Below are positions 17,995-27,051 of a DNA stretch of 64,000 nt, piece by piece. Within the stretch, counting starts at the first letter, position 1. Every line of letters starts with the position of its first letter. The DNA comes from VXYL01 sp965199915 (lineage in GTDB: Bacteria; Pseudomonadota; Gammaproteobacteria; Pseudomonadales; Azotimanducaceae). The stretch covers positions 2,418,001 through 2,482,000 of the forward strand of contig OZ241348.1 of assembly GCA_965199915.1 (NCBI GenBank), written 5' to 3'. The notes under the pieces are model-generated. The model saw only the letters and a program-made list of their open reading frames with translations. It did not search any database and was not told the DNA's origin. A program made the translations under genes and the position numbers.

Positions 17995-18477
17995 TCATCG
18001 CAGCACCCACACCGCCATCGCGGTGCGCTCCCGGTTGTTGCCGCGGCCGTCGGCCCACACCCGGCGGTCGGCGGTGTCGCGCAGGCGTCCGCCGACCACC
18101 GCGTAGGCGTGGGTGCGGGTGAACCCCACGCAGTCGCCGTAGCGCTCGTGGGCCTCGGTCAACGTCGGGTAGTCGGGGTTTCCGTTGCGCCACCGCTTGA
18201 TCCGCTCGACGCGGCGGAACCCGAACTCCTCCATCGCCATGTGCGCGACCTCCCTGTTCACGCCGTTCCGCGCCGACAACCTGCCGTTCCCACGCTCCTT
18301 GTTCAACCGGGCCACCTCCTTGTAGACGGCGTCGTATGCGAGGCCGGCGGCGATGGCCTCGAACGTCGGCGTCCGGCCGCGGCTTTCGCGCTCGGCCACC
18401 GGGTCGACGCCCTTGAGTGCGAGGCGGCGGTTCTCCAGCGCGAGCTGACGCGCCTCCTTGAGCGAGACCTCTTTCCC
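17995..18477 (-). pseudogene. P4-type integrase N-terminal remnant joined to an unknown segment
   Basis: The frame opens right after a TGA at 18478-18480 and reads GKEVSLKEARQLALENRRLA, then LKGVDPVAERESRG and PTFEAIAAG. This is the second half of the Arm DNA-binding domain of P4-like tyrosine recombinases (the SLxEAR...GxDPxxER pattern) and the beginning of the linker. The first half of the domain and the whole catalytic domain (RHRY residues) are absent. After AAG the frame continues about 110 residues into an unrecognised sequence containing HAYAVVGGRLRDTADRR and ending MAVWVLR. It could be a remnant or a new chimera; a GTG at 18399 could start a shorter protein. Confidence 0.6.
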
Positions 18478-18484
18478 TCACAGA

Positions 18485-18561
18485 TGAACCAAGTTGCCAA
18501 AAGTGCCACGGCAAGCACCGAGTTTGCGCCAGCAAACTCCAACGCGCCCCGATAGGGCGCG
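18485..18561. repeat. Dispersed double-hairpin repeat, copy B
   Basis: Same orientation as copy A. It shares GGCAAGCACCGAGTTTGCGC with it. Hairpin 1 GAGTTTGC-GCCA-GCAAACTC is at 18520-18539 and hairpin 2 CGCGCCC-CGATA-GGGCGCG at 18543-18561. Hairpin 2 ends 2 bp from the gshB stop codon, where it could act as a transcript-end structure. Copies A and B bound the decayed block between tonB and gshB. Confidence 0.88.
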
Positions 18562-18563
18562 CG

Positions 18564-19547
18564 CTAGCCACTCGGCAGCAAGTGGTCGAGCAGATCGCCG
18601 GCGATGTCCAAACCGAACTGGCGGTCCAACTCGCGGATGCACGTGGGGCACGTCACGTTGATTTCGGTGAGGTAGTCGCCGATCACGTCGATGCCCACGA
18701 AATCGAGACCGCGGGCGAGCGCGTCTTTCCCCACCGCTTGCGCGATGGCGCGGTCGCGGTCGCTCAACGCCTGGCCGACGCCTTCGCCCCCGGCCGCCAA
18801 GTTGGCGCGCGTCTCGCCGGGCTTCGGGATCCGCGCCAGCGCGTAGGGCACCGCCGCGCCGCCGATGAGCAGAATGCGTTTGTCGCCGGCGGACACTTCC
18901 GGCACGAACCGTTGCGCCATCGCCGGACGGCGGCCGTTGTCGGTGAGCGTCTCGATGACCACGCGCAGATTGGGGTCGTCCCTGCCCACGCGAAAGACGC
19001 TCATGCCGCCCATGCCGTCGAGCGGCTTGAACACCACGTCTTGGTGCTCGGCGTGAAAGTCGAGCAGCAGGTCTTGGCGCGAAGAGACGATGACCGGCGG
19101 CACGAAGCGCGCGAAGCGGGTGGCGTACAGCTTCTCGTTGCAGTCGCGCAGGCTGCGCGGCGCGTTGACCACCCGCGCGCCTTCTTCCGCGGCGCGCTCG
19201 AGCAGGTGGGTGGCGTAGACGTACTCCATGTCGAACGGCGGGTCCTTGCGCATCATCACCAAGTCCACGTCCGCCAGCGCCATGCGCGATTCCGGGCCGA
19301 TGCGGTAGTAGTCCGCCGCGCAAACGGCGTCCAAGTCGTCGAGCGCCGCCGGCGCGAGCGCGAAATCGCGCGCCCAACCCATCACGCGCCCGTGCTGCAA
19401 GGCGATGTCGCGCACGCCAAGCACGGTGACGCGCAGCCGGCGGCGCTGGGCGGCGCGAATCATCGCCAGCGTGGAGTCCTTGTACACGTTGAGCGTCTCC
19501 GGCGGATCGATCACGAAGACGACATGCGCGCCGCCACTCTTTCGCAT
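18564..19547 (-). CDS. gshB: Glutathione synthetase
   Basis: 327 residues; joins gamma-glutamylcysteine and glycine using ATP. N-terminal FVIDPPETLNVYKDST, then VMMRKDPPFDMEYVYATHLLE, VVNAPRSLRDCNEKLYATRF, the ATP-grasp blocks VVFKPLDGMGGMSVFR, GDKRILLIGG and GETRANLAAGG, and the C-terminal FVGIDVIGDYLTEINVTCPT are all standard. The ATG at 19547 is preferred; a GTG four codons earlier is possible. In related genomes tonB usually follows directly; here about 2 kb of unrelated sequence intervenes. Confidence 0.95.
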   Translation of the reverse strand: MRKSGGAHVVFVIDPPETLNVYKDSTLAMIRAAQRRRLRVTVLGVRDIALQHGRVMGWARDFALAPAALDDLDAVCAADYYRIGPESRMALADVDLVMMRKDPPFDMEYVYATHLLERAAEEGARVVNAPRSLRDCNEKLYATRFARFVPPVIVSSRQDLLLDFHAEHQDVVFKPLDGMGGMSVFRVGRDDPNLRVVIETLTDNGRRPAMAQRFVPEVSAGDKRILLIGGAAVPYALARIPKPGETRANLAAGGEGVGQALSDRDRAIAQAVGKDALARGLDFVGIDVIGDYLTEINVTCPTCIRELDRQFGLDIAGDLLDHLLPSG

Positions 19548-19597
19548 TGGGGTTCCCACGTGTGGTTACGCGCCCGGCGCGACGCCGCCCGCCGGCG

Positions 19598-21886
19598 TCA
19601 CGCCTCCGCCGGCAGCTCGTGGTGGGGCACGGCGCGCTCCAGCCCCGCATCCACCAGTTGCCGCCGCACGAAGGCCAGGATCTCGCGGCTGGAGCGCAGG
19701 CGCAGCGACCGCGCCAAGATGCGCCGGCAGTCGCGCAAAGAGACGCTGCGGATCACCCACTTCACGCGCGGCAGGTTGGCGGCGTTCATGGAGAGCACGT
19801 CGTAGCCCATGCCGACGCACAGCACCGCGCCTTCCGGCGTGCCGGCGAGTTCGCCGCAGATGCCCACCGGCTTGCCCTCGGCGTGGCAGGCCTTGGCGAT
19901 CTCGCGCAAGGCGATGAGCATGGCCGGGTGTACCTCCTCGAACAAGTCCGCCACGCGCGGATTGTTGCGGTCCACCGCCAGCATGTATTGGGTGAGGTCG
20001 TTCGAGCCGACCGCCAGAAAGTCCACCGAGCGGGCGATTTCGCGCGTCAGGTAGATGGCGGCCGGCACCTCGATCATCACCCCGATCAACGGCGCCTTCA
20101 CCGCGAAACCCTCCTCCACCACCTCGCGGTGGGCGCGGCGGATCAACGCGCTCGCCTCCTCGATTTGCTCGAGGCGGCTGATCATCGGCAACATGATGCG
20201 CAGCACGCCCTCGAGGCCGGCGTTGGCTTTCATCATGGCGCGGGTTTGGCCGAGGAATATCTCCGGGTGGTCGAGCGTCACGCGGATGCCGCGCCAACCG
20301 AGAAACGGATTCTCCTCCTCGATGGGGAAGTAGGACAGGGGCTTGTCGCCGCCGATGTCCAAGGTGCGCATGGTCACGGGCCGCGGCTCGAACGCCTCCA
20401 TGTGCTCGCGGTAGATGGCGCGTTGCTCCTCCTCCGTGGGGAAGCGGTCGCCGGCGGCGAAGGGCACTTCCGTGCGGAAGAGGCCAATCCCCTCGGCGCC
20501 GCGGTCGAGGGAACGGGTGATCTCGCTCACCAGGCCGATGTTCACCCAGAGATTGATGGCGTGGCCGTCCCGCGTGGCGCTGGGAAGTTCGCGGAGGGTC
20601 TCCAACTCGCGGGCGAAGTCCGCTTCCTCGATCAGAAACTGCTGATAGGCGTCGCGGATCACCGAACCGGGATTCACGTACACGTCGCCGTAGTGGCCGT
20701 CGACGATCACGGTGCGGCCTTGCACGTTGTAGATGGGCATGCCCCCTGCTCCCATCACCGTGGGGATGCCCAGCGCGTCGGCCAGAATCGCGCCGTGCGA
20801 GTTGCGCGAACCTTTGAGCGAGACGATTCCGCGCAGCCGTTTGATGGGGAGCTCGGCCATCATGGGCCCGGTCACCTCCTCGGCCACCAGCACCATGTCT
20901 TCCGGATACGGCTCGCGGGCGCGGCTCGCCTCCTGCAGGTTGGCGAGCACGCGCTGACCGAGTTCCCGCACATCCGCGGATCGTTCGCGCAGGTACGAGT
21001 TTTGCATTCGCTCGAACACCGCCGCCTGCTCGGCGATCGCTTGTTTCAACGCGCCTTGCGCCCATTGGCCGTCGCGAATGCGGGCGCGCACATCGCCGGC
21101 CAAGGCGGCGTCGTCCAGCATGTGCAGGTATGCGTCGAACAGCTCGCGCTCTTCCGGGCCGAGGTTCTGCGCCATCGCCTCGTTGATGCGTTCGATGTCC
21201 TCGCGGGCGCGGCCGATGGCGCGCTCGAACAACCGCAGCTCGGCGTCGACATCCTCCGCCTCACGGTCGTGTACCAGTTCGAGGCGGGCGGCCGGCAGCA
21301 CCACGAAAGCCGTGCCCATGCCGATTCCGGGTACGCCGGGCACGCCTTGGAAGTGCGCCTCGCGGTGCTCCTGCGTTGACTCCAGAGTGAGCCGCGCGAC
21401 ATCGCCGGCGGCTTCGGCGTGGGTGATTCGGCCGGCGATCTGCGCCGCCAGGGTGACCAGGAAAGCCACCTCCTCTTCGTCGTAGCGGCGCACCTCGCGG
21501 TCTTGCACCACCAGCACGCCCAGCACCTCGCGCGCGTGGATGATGGGAACGCCCAGAAAAGCGCTGAACACCTCTTCGTTCAGCCCTTGCACGAAGTGGT
21601 AGCGCGGGTGGCGGGAGGCGTCTTCCAAGTTGATCGGCTCGGCCCGTTCCGCGACCAGCCCCACGATGCCTTCGTTGGCCTGCAAGGCGAATCGGCCCAC
21701 CAGTTCCGCGTTCAAGCCCTCGTTGGCCACGAAGTCGAAGCGGCCGGTGCCGCGTTGGCGCAGATAGATGGAACAGACCTCCGCGTCCAATGTCTGGGCC
21801 ACGCGGCCGACGATGAGGTCCAGCGCGGCGCGAAAGCCGGGGGACGCGGCGACGTCGTGGACGATTTGCCTGAGGGCGTCGAGCAT
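19598..21886 (-). CDS. ptsP: PtsP, PEP-protein phosphotransferase (nitrogen PTS enzyme I)
   Basis: 762 residues. N-terminal GAF sensor domain (about 1-160, with ANEGLNAELVGRFALQANEG and FLGVPIIHAREVLGVLVVQD); EI N-terminal domain (about 175-300); phosphohistidine domain with the acceptor His in KGSRNSHGAILADALGIPTV; and C-terminal PEP-binding barrel with LDIGGDKPL, FLAVGSNDLTQYMLAVDR and the active-site Cys in GICGELAGTPEGAV. PtsP starts the PTS-Ntr phosphorelay (to NPr and EIIA-Ntr), which links carbon and nitrogen status to K+ and stress responses. The partners are not in this window. Confidence 0.95.
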   Translation of the reverse strand: MLDALRQIVHDVAASPGFRAALDLIVGRVAQTLDAEVCSIYLRQRGTGRFDFVANEGLNAELVGRFALQANEGIVGLVAERAEPINLEDASRHPRYHFVQGLNEEVFSAFLGVPIIHAREVLGVLVVQDREVRRYDEEEVAFLVTLAAQIAGRITHAEAAGDVARLTLESTQEHREAHFQGVPGVPGIGMGTAFVVLPAARLELVHDREAEDVDAELRLFERAIGRAREDIERINEAMAQNLGPEERELFDAYLHMLDDAALAGDVRARIRDGQWAQGALKQAIAEQAAVFERMQNSYLRERSADVRELGQRVLANLQEASRAREPYPEDMVLVAEEVTGPMMAELPIKRLRGIVSLKGSRNSHGAILADALGIPTVMGAGGMPIYNVQGRTVIVDGHYGDVYVNPGSVIRDAYQQFLIEEADFARELETLRELPSATRDGHAINLWVNIGLVSEITRSLDRGAEGIGLFRTEVPFAAGDRFPTEEEQRAIYREHMEAFEPRPVTMRTLDIGGDKPLSYFPIEEENPFLGWRGIRVTLDHPEIFLGQTRAMMKANAGLEGVLRIMLPMISRLEQIEEASALIRRAHREVVEEGFAVKAPLIGVMIEVPAAIYLTREIARSVDFLAVGSNDLTQYMLAVDRNNPRVADLFEEVHPAMLIALREIAKACHAEGKPVGICGELAGTPEGAVLCVGMGYDVLSMNAANLPRVKWVIRSVSLRDCRRILARSLRLRSSREILAFVRRQLVDAGLERAVPHHELPAEA

Positions 21887-21958
21887 GGCCGGATTCTGCC
21901 ATGAAGTGGCGGCGGCGGCAGGTGCCGGCGCGCCGGGGTGCGCCGGGGTGCGCCAGGG

Positions 21959-22426
21959 TCAGGCGATGCGCAGCGCCGGCGCCAGTTCCTTCAAGGCGCG
22001 GCGGTACACGGCGCGTTTGAAGTCCACCACCTTGGCGAGCGGATACCAATAGCTCACCCAGCGCCACGCGTCGAATTCGGCGTCGTCCCCGCGCACGCAC
22101 ACCGCGCTGTCCGCCGCCAGAAGCCGCAGCAGGAACCAGCGTTGCTTCTGCCCGACGAAGCGGGAGTCGGGACGCCGAAACGCGCCCGGCACCTGGTAGC
22201 GGAACCAGTCGCGGGACTGCGCGCTCACCTTCACGGCTTCGGGCTTCAGCCCCACCTCTTCGCGCAGCTCGCGGTACAACGCCTGCTCGGCGGTCTCCCC
22301 GCTGCGTATGCCGCCTTGCGGAAACTGCCACGCATCGCCGCCGCCCACGCGCCGCGCCCACAACACTTGGCCAAGGCCGTTGTGGATGACCATCGCCACA
22401 TTGGGCCGGTAGCCGCGCTCGTCCAC
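21959..22426 (-). CDS. rppH: RppH, RNA pyrophosphohydrolase (Nudix)
   Basis: About 155 residues. The N-terminal GYRPNVAMVIHNGLGQVLWA, the block WQFPQGGIRSGE and the full Nudix box (GGIRSGETAEQALYRELREE followed by VGL) identify RppH. The C-terminal part has FDAWRWVSYWYPLAKVVDFK. It removes pyrophosphate from mRNA 5' ends to trigger decay. GTG at 22426 gives a family-like N-terminus; the frame is open upstream through an Arg/Lys-rich stretch with other GTG codons, so the start is uncertain. Its usual neighbour ptsP lies next to it. Confidence 0.92.
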   Translation of the reverse strand: MDERGYRPNVAMVIHNGLGQVLWARRVGGGDAWQFPQGGIRSGETAEQALYRELREEVGLKPEAVKVSAQSRDWFRYQVPGAFRRPDSRFVGQKQRWFLLRLLAADSAVCVRGDDAEFDAWRWVSYWYPLAKVVDFKRAVYRRALKELAPALRIA

Positions 22427-22574
22427 GTCCTTCGCCGCGCGCGGCTTCGGGCGCCGGCGGGCGCGACTGGCCCCGTGCTTGCGGGCCGGCCGGGATCTTC
22501 GCTTACCATCCACTCGGATTCGCACCAGATGTGAGGGGGCCTGAGTTTGCCATGAGTGAGGCCACCGCCCGGCC

Positions 22575-24677
22575 ATGAACCGGCTCGCGCATCAGACCAG
22601 CCCCTACTTGCTGCAACACGCCGACGATCCCGTCGCCTGGCAGCCGTGGGGCGAGGAAGCCATCGCCCGCGCCCGCGCCGAAGATCGCCCGCTTCTGCTC
22701 TCCATCGGCTACTCCTCCTGCCACTGGTGCCATGTGATGGGGCGGGAATCCTTCGCCGACCACGCCACCGCCTTGGTGATGAACGCCCGCTTCGTCAACA
22801 TCAAGGTGGATCGCGAGGAGCGCCCGGATCTGGACAGCGTCTATCAACTCGCCCATCGCATCCTGAACGGGCACGGCGGCGGCTGGCCGCTCACCGCTTT
22901 TCTGGACGCCGAGACGCTGCTGCCCTTCTTCAGCGGCACCTACTTTCCGCGCCAACCACGCTACGCGCTGCCGGGCTTCAGAGACTTGCTCCTGCGCCTG
23001 GCCGACGGCTACGCGGCGAACCGCGCGCGTGTGGCCGCCGAAGGGCGCAAACTCGCTGGAACGCTTGCCGCGATGGAGGCGACGAGCCCTGCCGCCGAGA
23101 CCAACGACGCGCAGTTGCGCAAGGCGGCGCGGGACGGCCTTGGCCGGCTATACGACGCGAACGGCGGCGGCTTCGGCCGAGAACCGAAGTTCCCCATGCC
23201 GACCGCGGTGGAGTGGCTGCTGCGCCACTGGGCGCGCAGCAAGGCGGCCATTGCGAAACCGGCGTCCGCCCGGCTCCGCCTGGTCAGCGGCGGCGGTGGC
23301 GGACCGGATCAAGACGCGCTCGACATGGTGCTCACGACGCTCACCAAGATGGCGCGCGGGGGCATCGTCGATCACCTCGGCGGCGGCTTCTTCCGCTACG
23401 CTGTTGATCGTCGCTGGGCCATTCCGCACTTCGAGAAGATGCTCGGCGACAACGGCATGTTGTTGGCCTTGTACGCGGACGCTTTGCGCTTGGGGCCGGA
23501 TGCGCTGTTCCGCGACGCCGCGCGCGGCACCGCCGCGTGGATCGCGCGCGAAATGCAACACCCGGAGGGCGGCTACTACGCCGCGCAAGACGCCGACAGC
23601 GCCGGCGAGGAAGGCGCGTTCTACGTCTGGCGGCGGGACGCGGTGAAGCGCTTGTTGACCGACGACGAGCATCTGGTTGCCGAGACGCTGTACGGCTTGG
23701 ACAAACCGGCCAACTTCGAGGGCAAGTGGCATCTGCGCCGTTGCGACGCCTGGCCGGCGGTGATGGAGCGTCTGTATTTGGCGCCGGAGCGCGGGGCGGC
23801 GCTGCTCGCGAGCGCCAACGCCAAGATGTTCGCCGCTCGGGCCGGCCGCGCGCGGCCGGCCACGGACCGGAAAGTGCTCGCTGGCTGGAACGGCCTTGCG
23901 ATTCGCGGCATGGCCAACGCCGGCGTGTCCTTGGACGAGTCGGCGTGGGTGGATTCGGCGGCGCGGGCGGCGCGGTTCGCTCGCGCGCATCTTGTGGAGG
24001 ACGGCCGTTTGCGGGCGGTGTGGACGGACGGCGCGGTGGGCCCCGCGGCGTTGCTCGATGATCACGCCCACTTGCTCGTTGGCGTGCTGGCGTTGCTGCA
24101 AGCCCGCTGGTGCGACGAGGATTTCGCGTTCGCGCGGTTCCTCGCCGACGAGCTGCGCGCGCGCTTTGAAGACGAGCGGGCGGGCGGCTTTTTCTTCACG
24201 CCGCACGATCACGAACGGTTGATCCACCGTCCCAAGCCCACCGACGACGAGGCGCTTCCCGCCGGCAACGCGACCGCCATCTCGGCGCTCGCCGCGCTTG
24301 GCCACTTGGCGGCGGAACCGCGCTACTTGGAGGCCGCCGAACGCGCTGCCGGGTGGGCGCGCGGGCTCGCCGAGCGGCATCCGCACCGCAACTGCTCCTT
24401 GCTCACCGCCATGGAGGGCGTCGCGCGTCCGCCCGAGTTGGTGATCGTGCGCGGGCCCGAGCCGGCTTGCGCCGAGTGGTTGCGGGTGGCGCGCGCCGGC
24501 TACCAACCCGGGCGCGCCGTCTACGCTGTTCCGTACGATGCGGAACGGGCGCCAGCGCATCTGCCCCGGCTCGCGCCCGCCGAAGATCGGGAGCGGGCGG
24601 TCGCCTTCCTGTGCCGCGGGCTCGCGTGCTCGCCGCCCATTCGGGACTTGGACGAATTCAAGAAGGCGATGGCCTGA
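22575..24677 (+). CDS. Thioredoxin-domain protein of the DUF255/YyaL family
   Basis: 700 residues. The N-terminal thioredoxin-like domain has MNRLAHQTSPYLLQHADDPV and the SSCHWCHVM motif (Cys49 and Cys52), followed by MNARFVNIKVDREERPD. The remainder resembles an alpha/alpha-toroid glycosidase-like domain (GGIVDHLGGGFFRYAVDR, HFEKMLGDNGMLL, YYAAQDADSAGEEGAFYVW). The family (bacterial YyaL, human SPATA20) is widespread, and its enzyme activity is not established. It diverges from rppH. Confidence 0.92.
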   Translation: MNRLAHQTSPYLLQHADDPVAWQPWGEEAIARARAEDRPLLLSIGYSSCHWCHVMGRESFADHATALVMNARFVNIKVDREERPDLDSVYQLAHRILNGHGGGWPLTAFLDAETLLPFFSGTYFPRQPRYALPGFRDLLLRLADGYAANRARVAAEGRKLAGTLAAMEATSPAAETNDAQLRKAARDGLGRLYDANGGGFGREPKFPMPTAVEWLLRHWARSKAAIAKPASARLRLVSGGGGGPDQDALDMVLTTLTKMARGGIVDHLGGGFFRYAVDRRWAIPHFEKMLGDNGMLLALYADALRLGPDALFRDAARGTAAWIAREMQHPEGGYYAAQDADSAGEEGAFYVWRRDAVKRLLTDDEHLVAETLYGLDKPANFEGKWHLRRCDAWPAVMERLYLAPERGAALLASANAKMFAARAGRARPATDRKVLAGWNGLAIRGMANAGVSLDESAWVDSAARAARFARAHLVEDGRLRAVWTDGAVGPAALLDDHAHLLVGVLALLQARWCDEDFAFARFLADELRARFEDERAGGFFFTPHDHERLIHRPKPTDDEALPAGNATAISALAALGHLAAEPRYLEAAERAAGWARGLAERHPHRNCSLLTAMEGVARPPELVIVRGPEPACAEWLRVARAGYQPGRAVYAVPYDAERAPAHLPRLAPAEDRERAVAFLCRGLACSPPIRDLDEFKKAMA

Positions 24678-24692
24678 CCGCCGCCCGCTGTC

Positions 24693-26648
24693 CTATGCGG
24701 CCGGTCCGTCGCGGGCCGCCGAAGCATTGGCCACCAAGTCGTCCACCACGGCGGGATCGGCCAACGTGGACGTGTCGCCGAGGTCTTCGATCTCCCCGGC
24801 GGCGATCTTGCGCAGTATGCGGCGCATGATCTTGCCGGAGCGCGTCTTGGGCAAGCCCGGAGCAAGCTGAATCACGTCCGGCTTGGCGATGGGGCCGATT
24901 TCGGCCCGCACTTGCTCGGTGAGGGCGTCCGTCAGCGCGGCGGCGTCCGCGGCGACGCCCGTCATCGGCGTCACGAAGGCGTAAATGCCCTCGCCTTTGA
25001 CCGGGTGCGGGAAGCCGACCACAGCGGCTTCGGCGACCGCCTCGTGCAGCACCAGGGCGCTCTCCACCTCCGCGGTGCCGAGGCGATGGCCCGAGACGTT
25101 CATCACGTCGTCCACGCGGCCGGTGATCCAGTAGTAGCCGTCGGCGTCTCGGCGCGCCCCGTCGCCGGTGAAATAGAAGCCCTTGTACTGCGAATAATAG
25201 GTGTCCACCGCGCGCTGGTGGTCGCCGTACACGGTGCGGATCTGGCCGGGCCACGGCGCGGTCAGCACCAGATTGCCCGCCGCCTCCGTGTCGTGGAGGA
25301 CCGCGCCGTTGGCGTCCACCAAGGCTGGTTGCACGCCAAAGAAGGGGCGTGTGGCCGAGCCCGGCTTCAGATCGGTGGCGCCCGGCAACGGCGTGATCAT
25401 GATGCCGCCGGTCTCCGTCTGCCACCACGTGTCCACCACCGGGCAGCGCCGCTCGCCGACGACGCCGTGGTACCACTGCCATGCCTCCGGATTGATGGGT
25501 TCGCCAACCGTGCCGAGCACTTGCAAGCTCCGCCGCGATGTGGCGTTGACGAACTCGTCGCCTTGGCCCATGAGTTGGCGAATGGCGGTGGGCGCGGTGT
25601 AGAAGATGTTGACGTGGTGCTTGTCCACCACCTGCCAAAAACGCGAGGCGTCGGGATGCGTGGGCACGCCTTCGAACATCAGCGTGGTCGCGCCGTTCGC
25701 CAGCGGGCCGTAGACGATGTACGAGTGGCCGGTGATCCAACCGACATCGGCGGTACACCAGTGGATGTCGCCAGGGTGGTAGTCGAACACGTACTTGTGC
25801 GTCATGGCGGCGTGCAGCAGGTAGCCGCCGGTGCTGTGCTGCACGCCTTTGGGTTTGCCGGTGGAGCCGGAGGTGTAGAGGATGAAGAGGGGGTCCTCGG
25901 CGGTCATTTCGGCCGGATCGCAAGCGGCGGATTGGGCGTGTACCAGTTCGTCGTACCAAACGTCGCGGCCTTCGCGCCACGGCACATCGGCGCCCGTGCG
26001 CCGCACCGTGAGCACGGTGTGGACATTTGGGCACTTCGCCAACGCCGCCTCCGCGTTCTGTTTCAGCGGCACCGCGCGCCCGCCGCGCACGCCCTCGTCG
26101 GCGGTGACGAGCACGCGGCAGTCGGAGTCCAGAATGCGATCCCGCAGGGACTGTGGCGAAAAGCCGCCGAACACCACCGAATGCACCGCCCCGATGCGCG
26201 CGCAGGCCAGCATGGCGTAGGCGGCCTCCGGAATCATCGGCATGTAAATGCAGACCCGATCGCCGCGCCCGACGCCGCGGCCGACCAAGGCGTTCGCCAG
26301 ACGGCCCACCTCGTCCGCCAGTTGCCGGTAGGTGACTGTCTTGTGCTCGGTCGGGTCGTCCCCCTCCCAAACAATCGCGGGTTGGTCCGCCCGCTCCGGC
26401 AAATGCCGGTCAACGCAGTTCTCGCAGGCGTTCAGCTTGGCGCCGTCGAACCACCGCACCCGCCCGCTGGGAAAGTCGTGGGACACGACCTCGTTCCATT
26501 CGCCACGCCAGTCGAGAAAACCCAAGGCCTGCTCGGCCCAGAACGCCGCGGGATCCTCCACGGATCGCCGATACATGGCTCGATAGCGAGCGGCGTCGAT
26601 GTGGCTCTTGCGCCGGGGGCTTTCCGGCGGTGGATAGGTGGTCGGCAT
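24693..26648 (-). CDS. acs: Acetyl-CoA synthetase
   Basis: 651 residues, the same length as typical Acs. It activates acetate to acetyl-CoA through acetyl-AMP. The AMP-binding core FILYTSGSTGKPKGVQHS, the acetate-pocket/GEP region LGTVGEPINPEAW and WWQTETGGIMITPLPG, the hinge region YYWITGRVDDVMNVSGHRLG, and the C-terminal PKTRSGKIMRRILRKIA containing the acetylation-controlled catalytic Lys are all present. The ATG at 26648 is chosen; the open frame upstream has no similarity. Confidence 0.96.
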   Translation of the reverse strand: MPTTYPPPESPRRKSHIDAARYRAMYRRSVEDPAAFWAEQALGFLDWRGEWNEVVSHDFPSGRVRWFDGAKLNACENCVDRHLPERADQPAIVWEGDDPTEHKTVTYRQLADEVGRLANALVGRGVGRGDRVCIYMPMIPEAAYAMLACARIGAVHSVVFGGFSPQSLRDRILDSDCRVLVTADEGVRGGRAVPLKQNAEAALAKCPNVHTVLTVRRTGADVPWREGRDVWYDELVHAQSAACDPAEMTAEDPLFILYTSGSTGKPKGVQHSTGGYLLHAAMTHKYVFDYHPGDIHWCTADVGWITGHSYIVYGPLANGATTLMFEGVPTHPDASRFWQVVDKHHVNIFYTAPTAIRQLMGQGDEFVNATSRRSLQVLGTVGEPINPEAWQWYHGVVGERRCPVVDTWWQTETGGIMITPLPGATDLKPGSATRPFFGVQPALVDANGAVLHDTEAAGNLVLTAPWPGQIRTVYGDHQRAVDTYYSQYKGFYFTGDGARRDADGYYWITGRVDDVMNVSGHRLGTAEVESALVLHEAVAEAAVVGFPHPVKGEGIYAFVTPMTGVAADAAALTDALTEQVRAEIGPIAKPDVIQLAPGLPKTRSGKIMRRILRKIAAGEIEDLGDTSTLADPAVVDDLVANASAARDGPAA

Positions 26649-27051
26649 GCGGTCGAACCCCGCGCTGTTGTTTGACCGCGCCAGTATGGCACAACCAACG
26701 CCGCCGGCGCCTGAAGGCCGCACGCGGAGCGCGCGGACATTGGCGCGGCACTGTCCGCAAAACCGAGCCACGAGAGCGCCGGCCCCGGCCAACTCGCAGC
26801 TTGCTGTACGAGTACGCCACGCCGAGTTCCCGCGTGCCGGAGGTTTGGATTTTCCGCAGGTGCTGTCTTGGTTTTGTCTTTGATTTTGCGAAAGTTCCCC
26901 CAACTATTGAAAACGACGGTATTCGTACTATTTTGTACGAATTTCACCGATGATCACCGGCCCATGGGCGTCTGCGAAATCACGCTTGCAAAAAACCGAT
27001 AGGCGTATAGAGTGGAGACCAGAAAAAACATGCAATCTAGGAGCAAACGAC
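26649..27051. promoter_or_regulatory. Intergenic region with a palindrome
   Basis: About 400 bp without a supported gene, between the diverging acs and split coiled-coil genes. It has an AT-rich pocket and a perfect inverted repeat, ATTCGTAC-TATTTT-GTACGAAT, at 26921-26942, which could be an operator or a terminator stem. A possible -35 TTGCAA (about 26986) with TAGAGT 16 bp further on is a weak promoter candidate for the gene at 27052. Confidence 0.35.

Noticed and set aside
17923..18555. 210-codon plus-strand frame across the integrase remnant
   Set aside because: It is antisense to recognisable integrase Arm-domain codons and shows no similarity of its own.
19547..21379. Long plus-strand open frame opposite ptsP
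   Set aside because: Shadow of a fully conserved ptsP gene; no ribosome site or domain.
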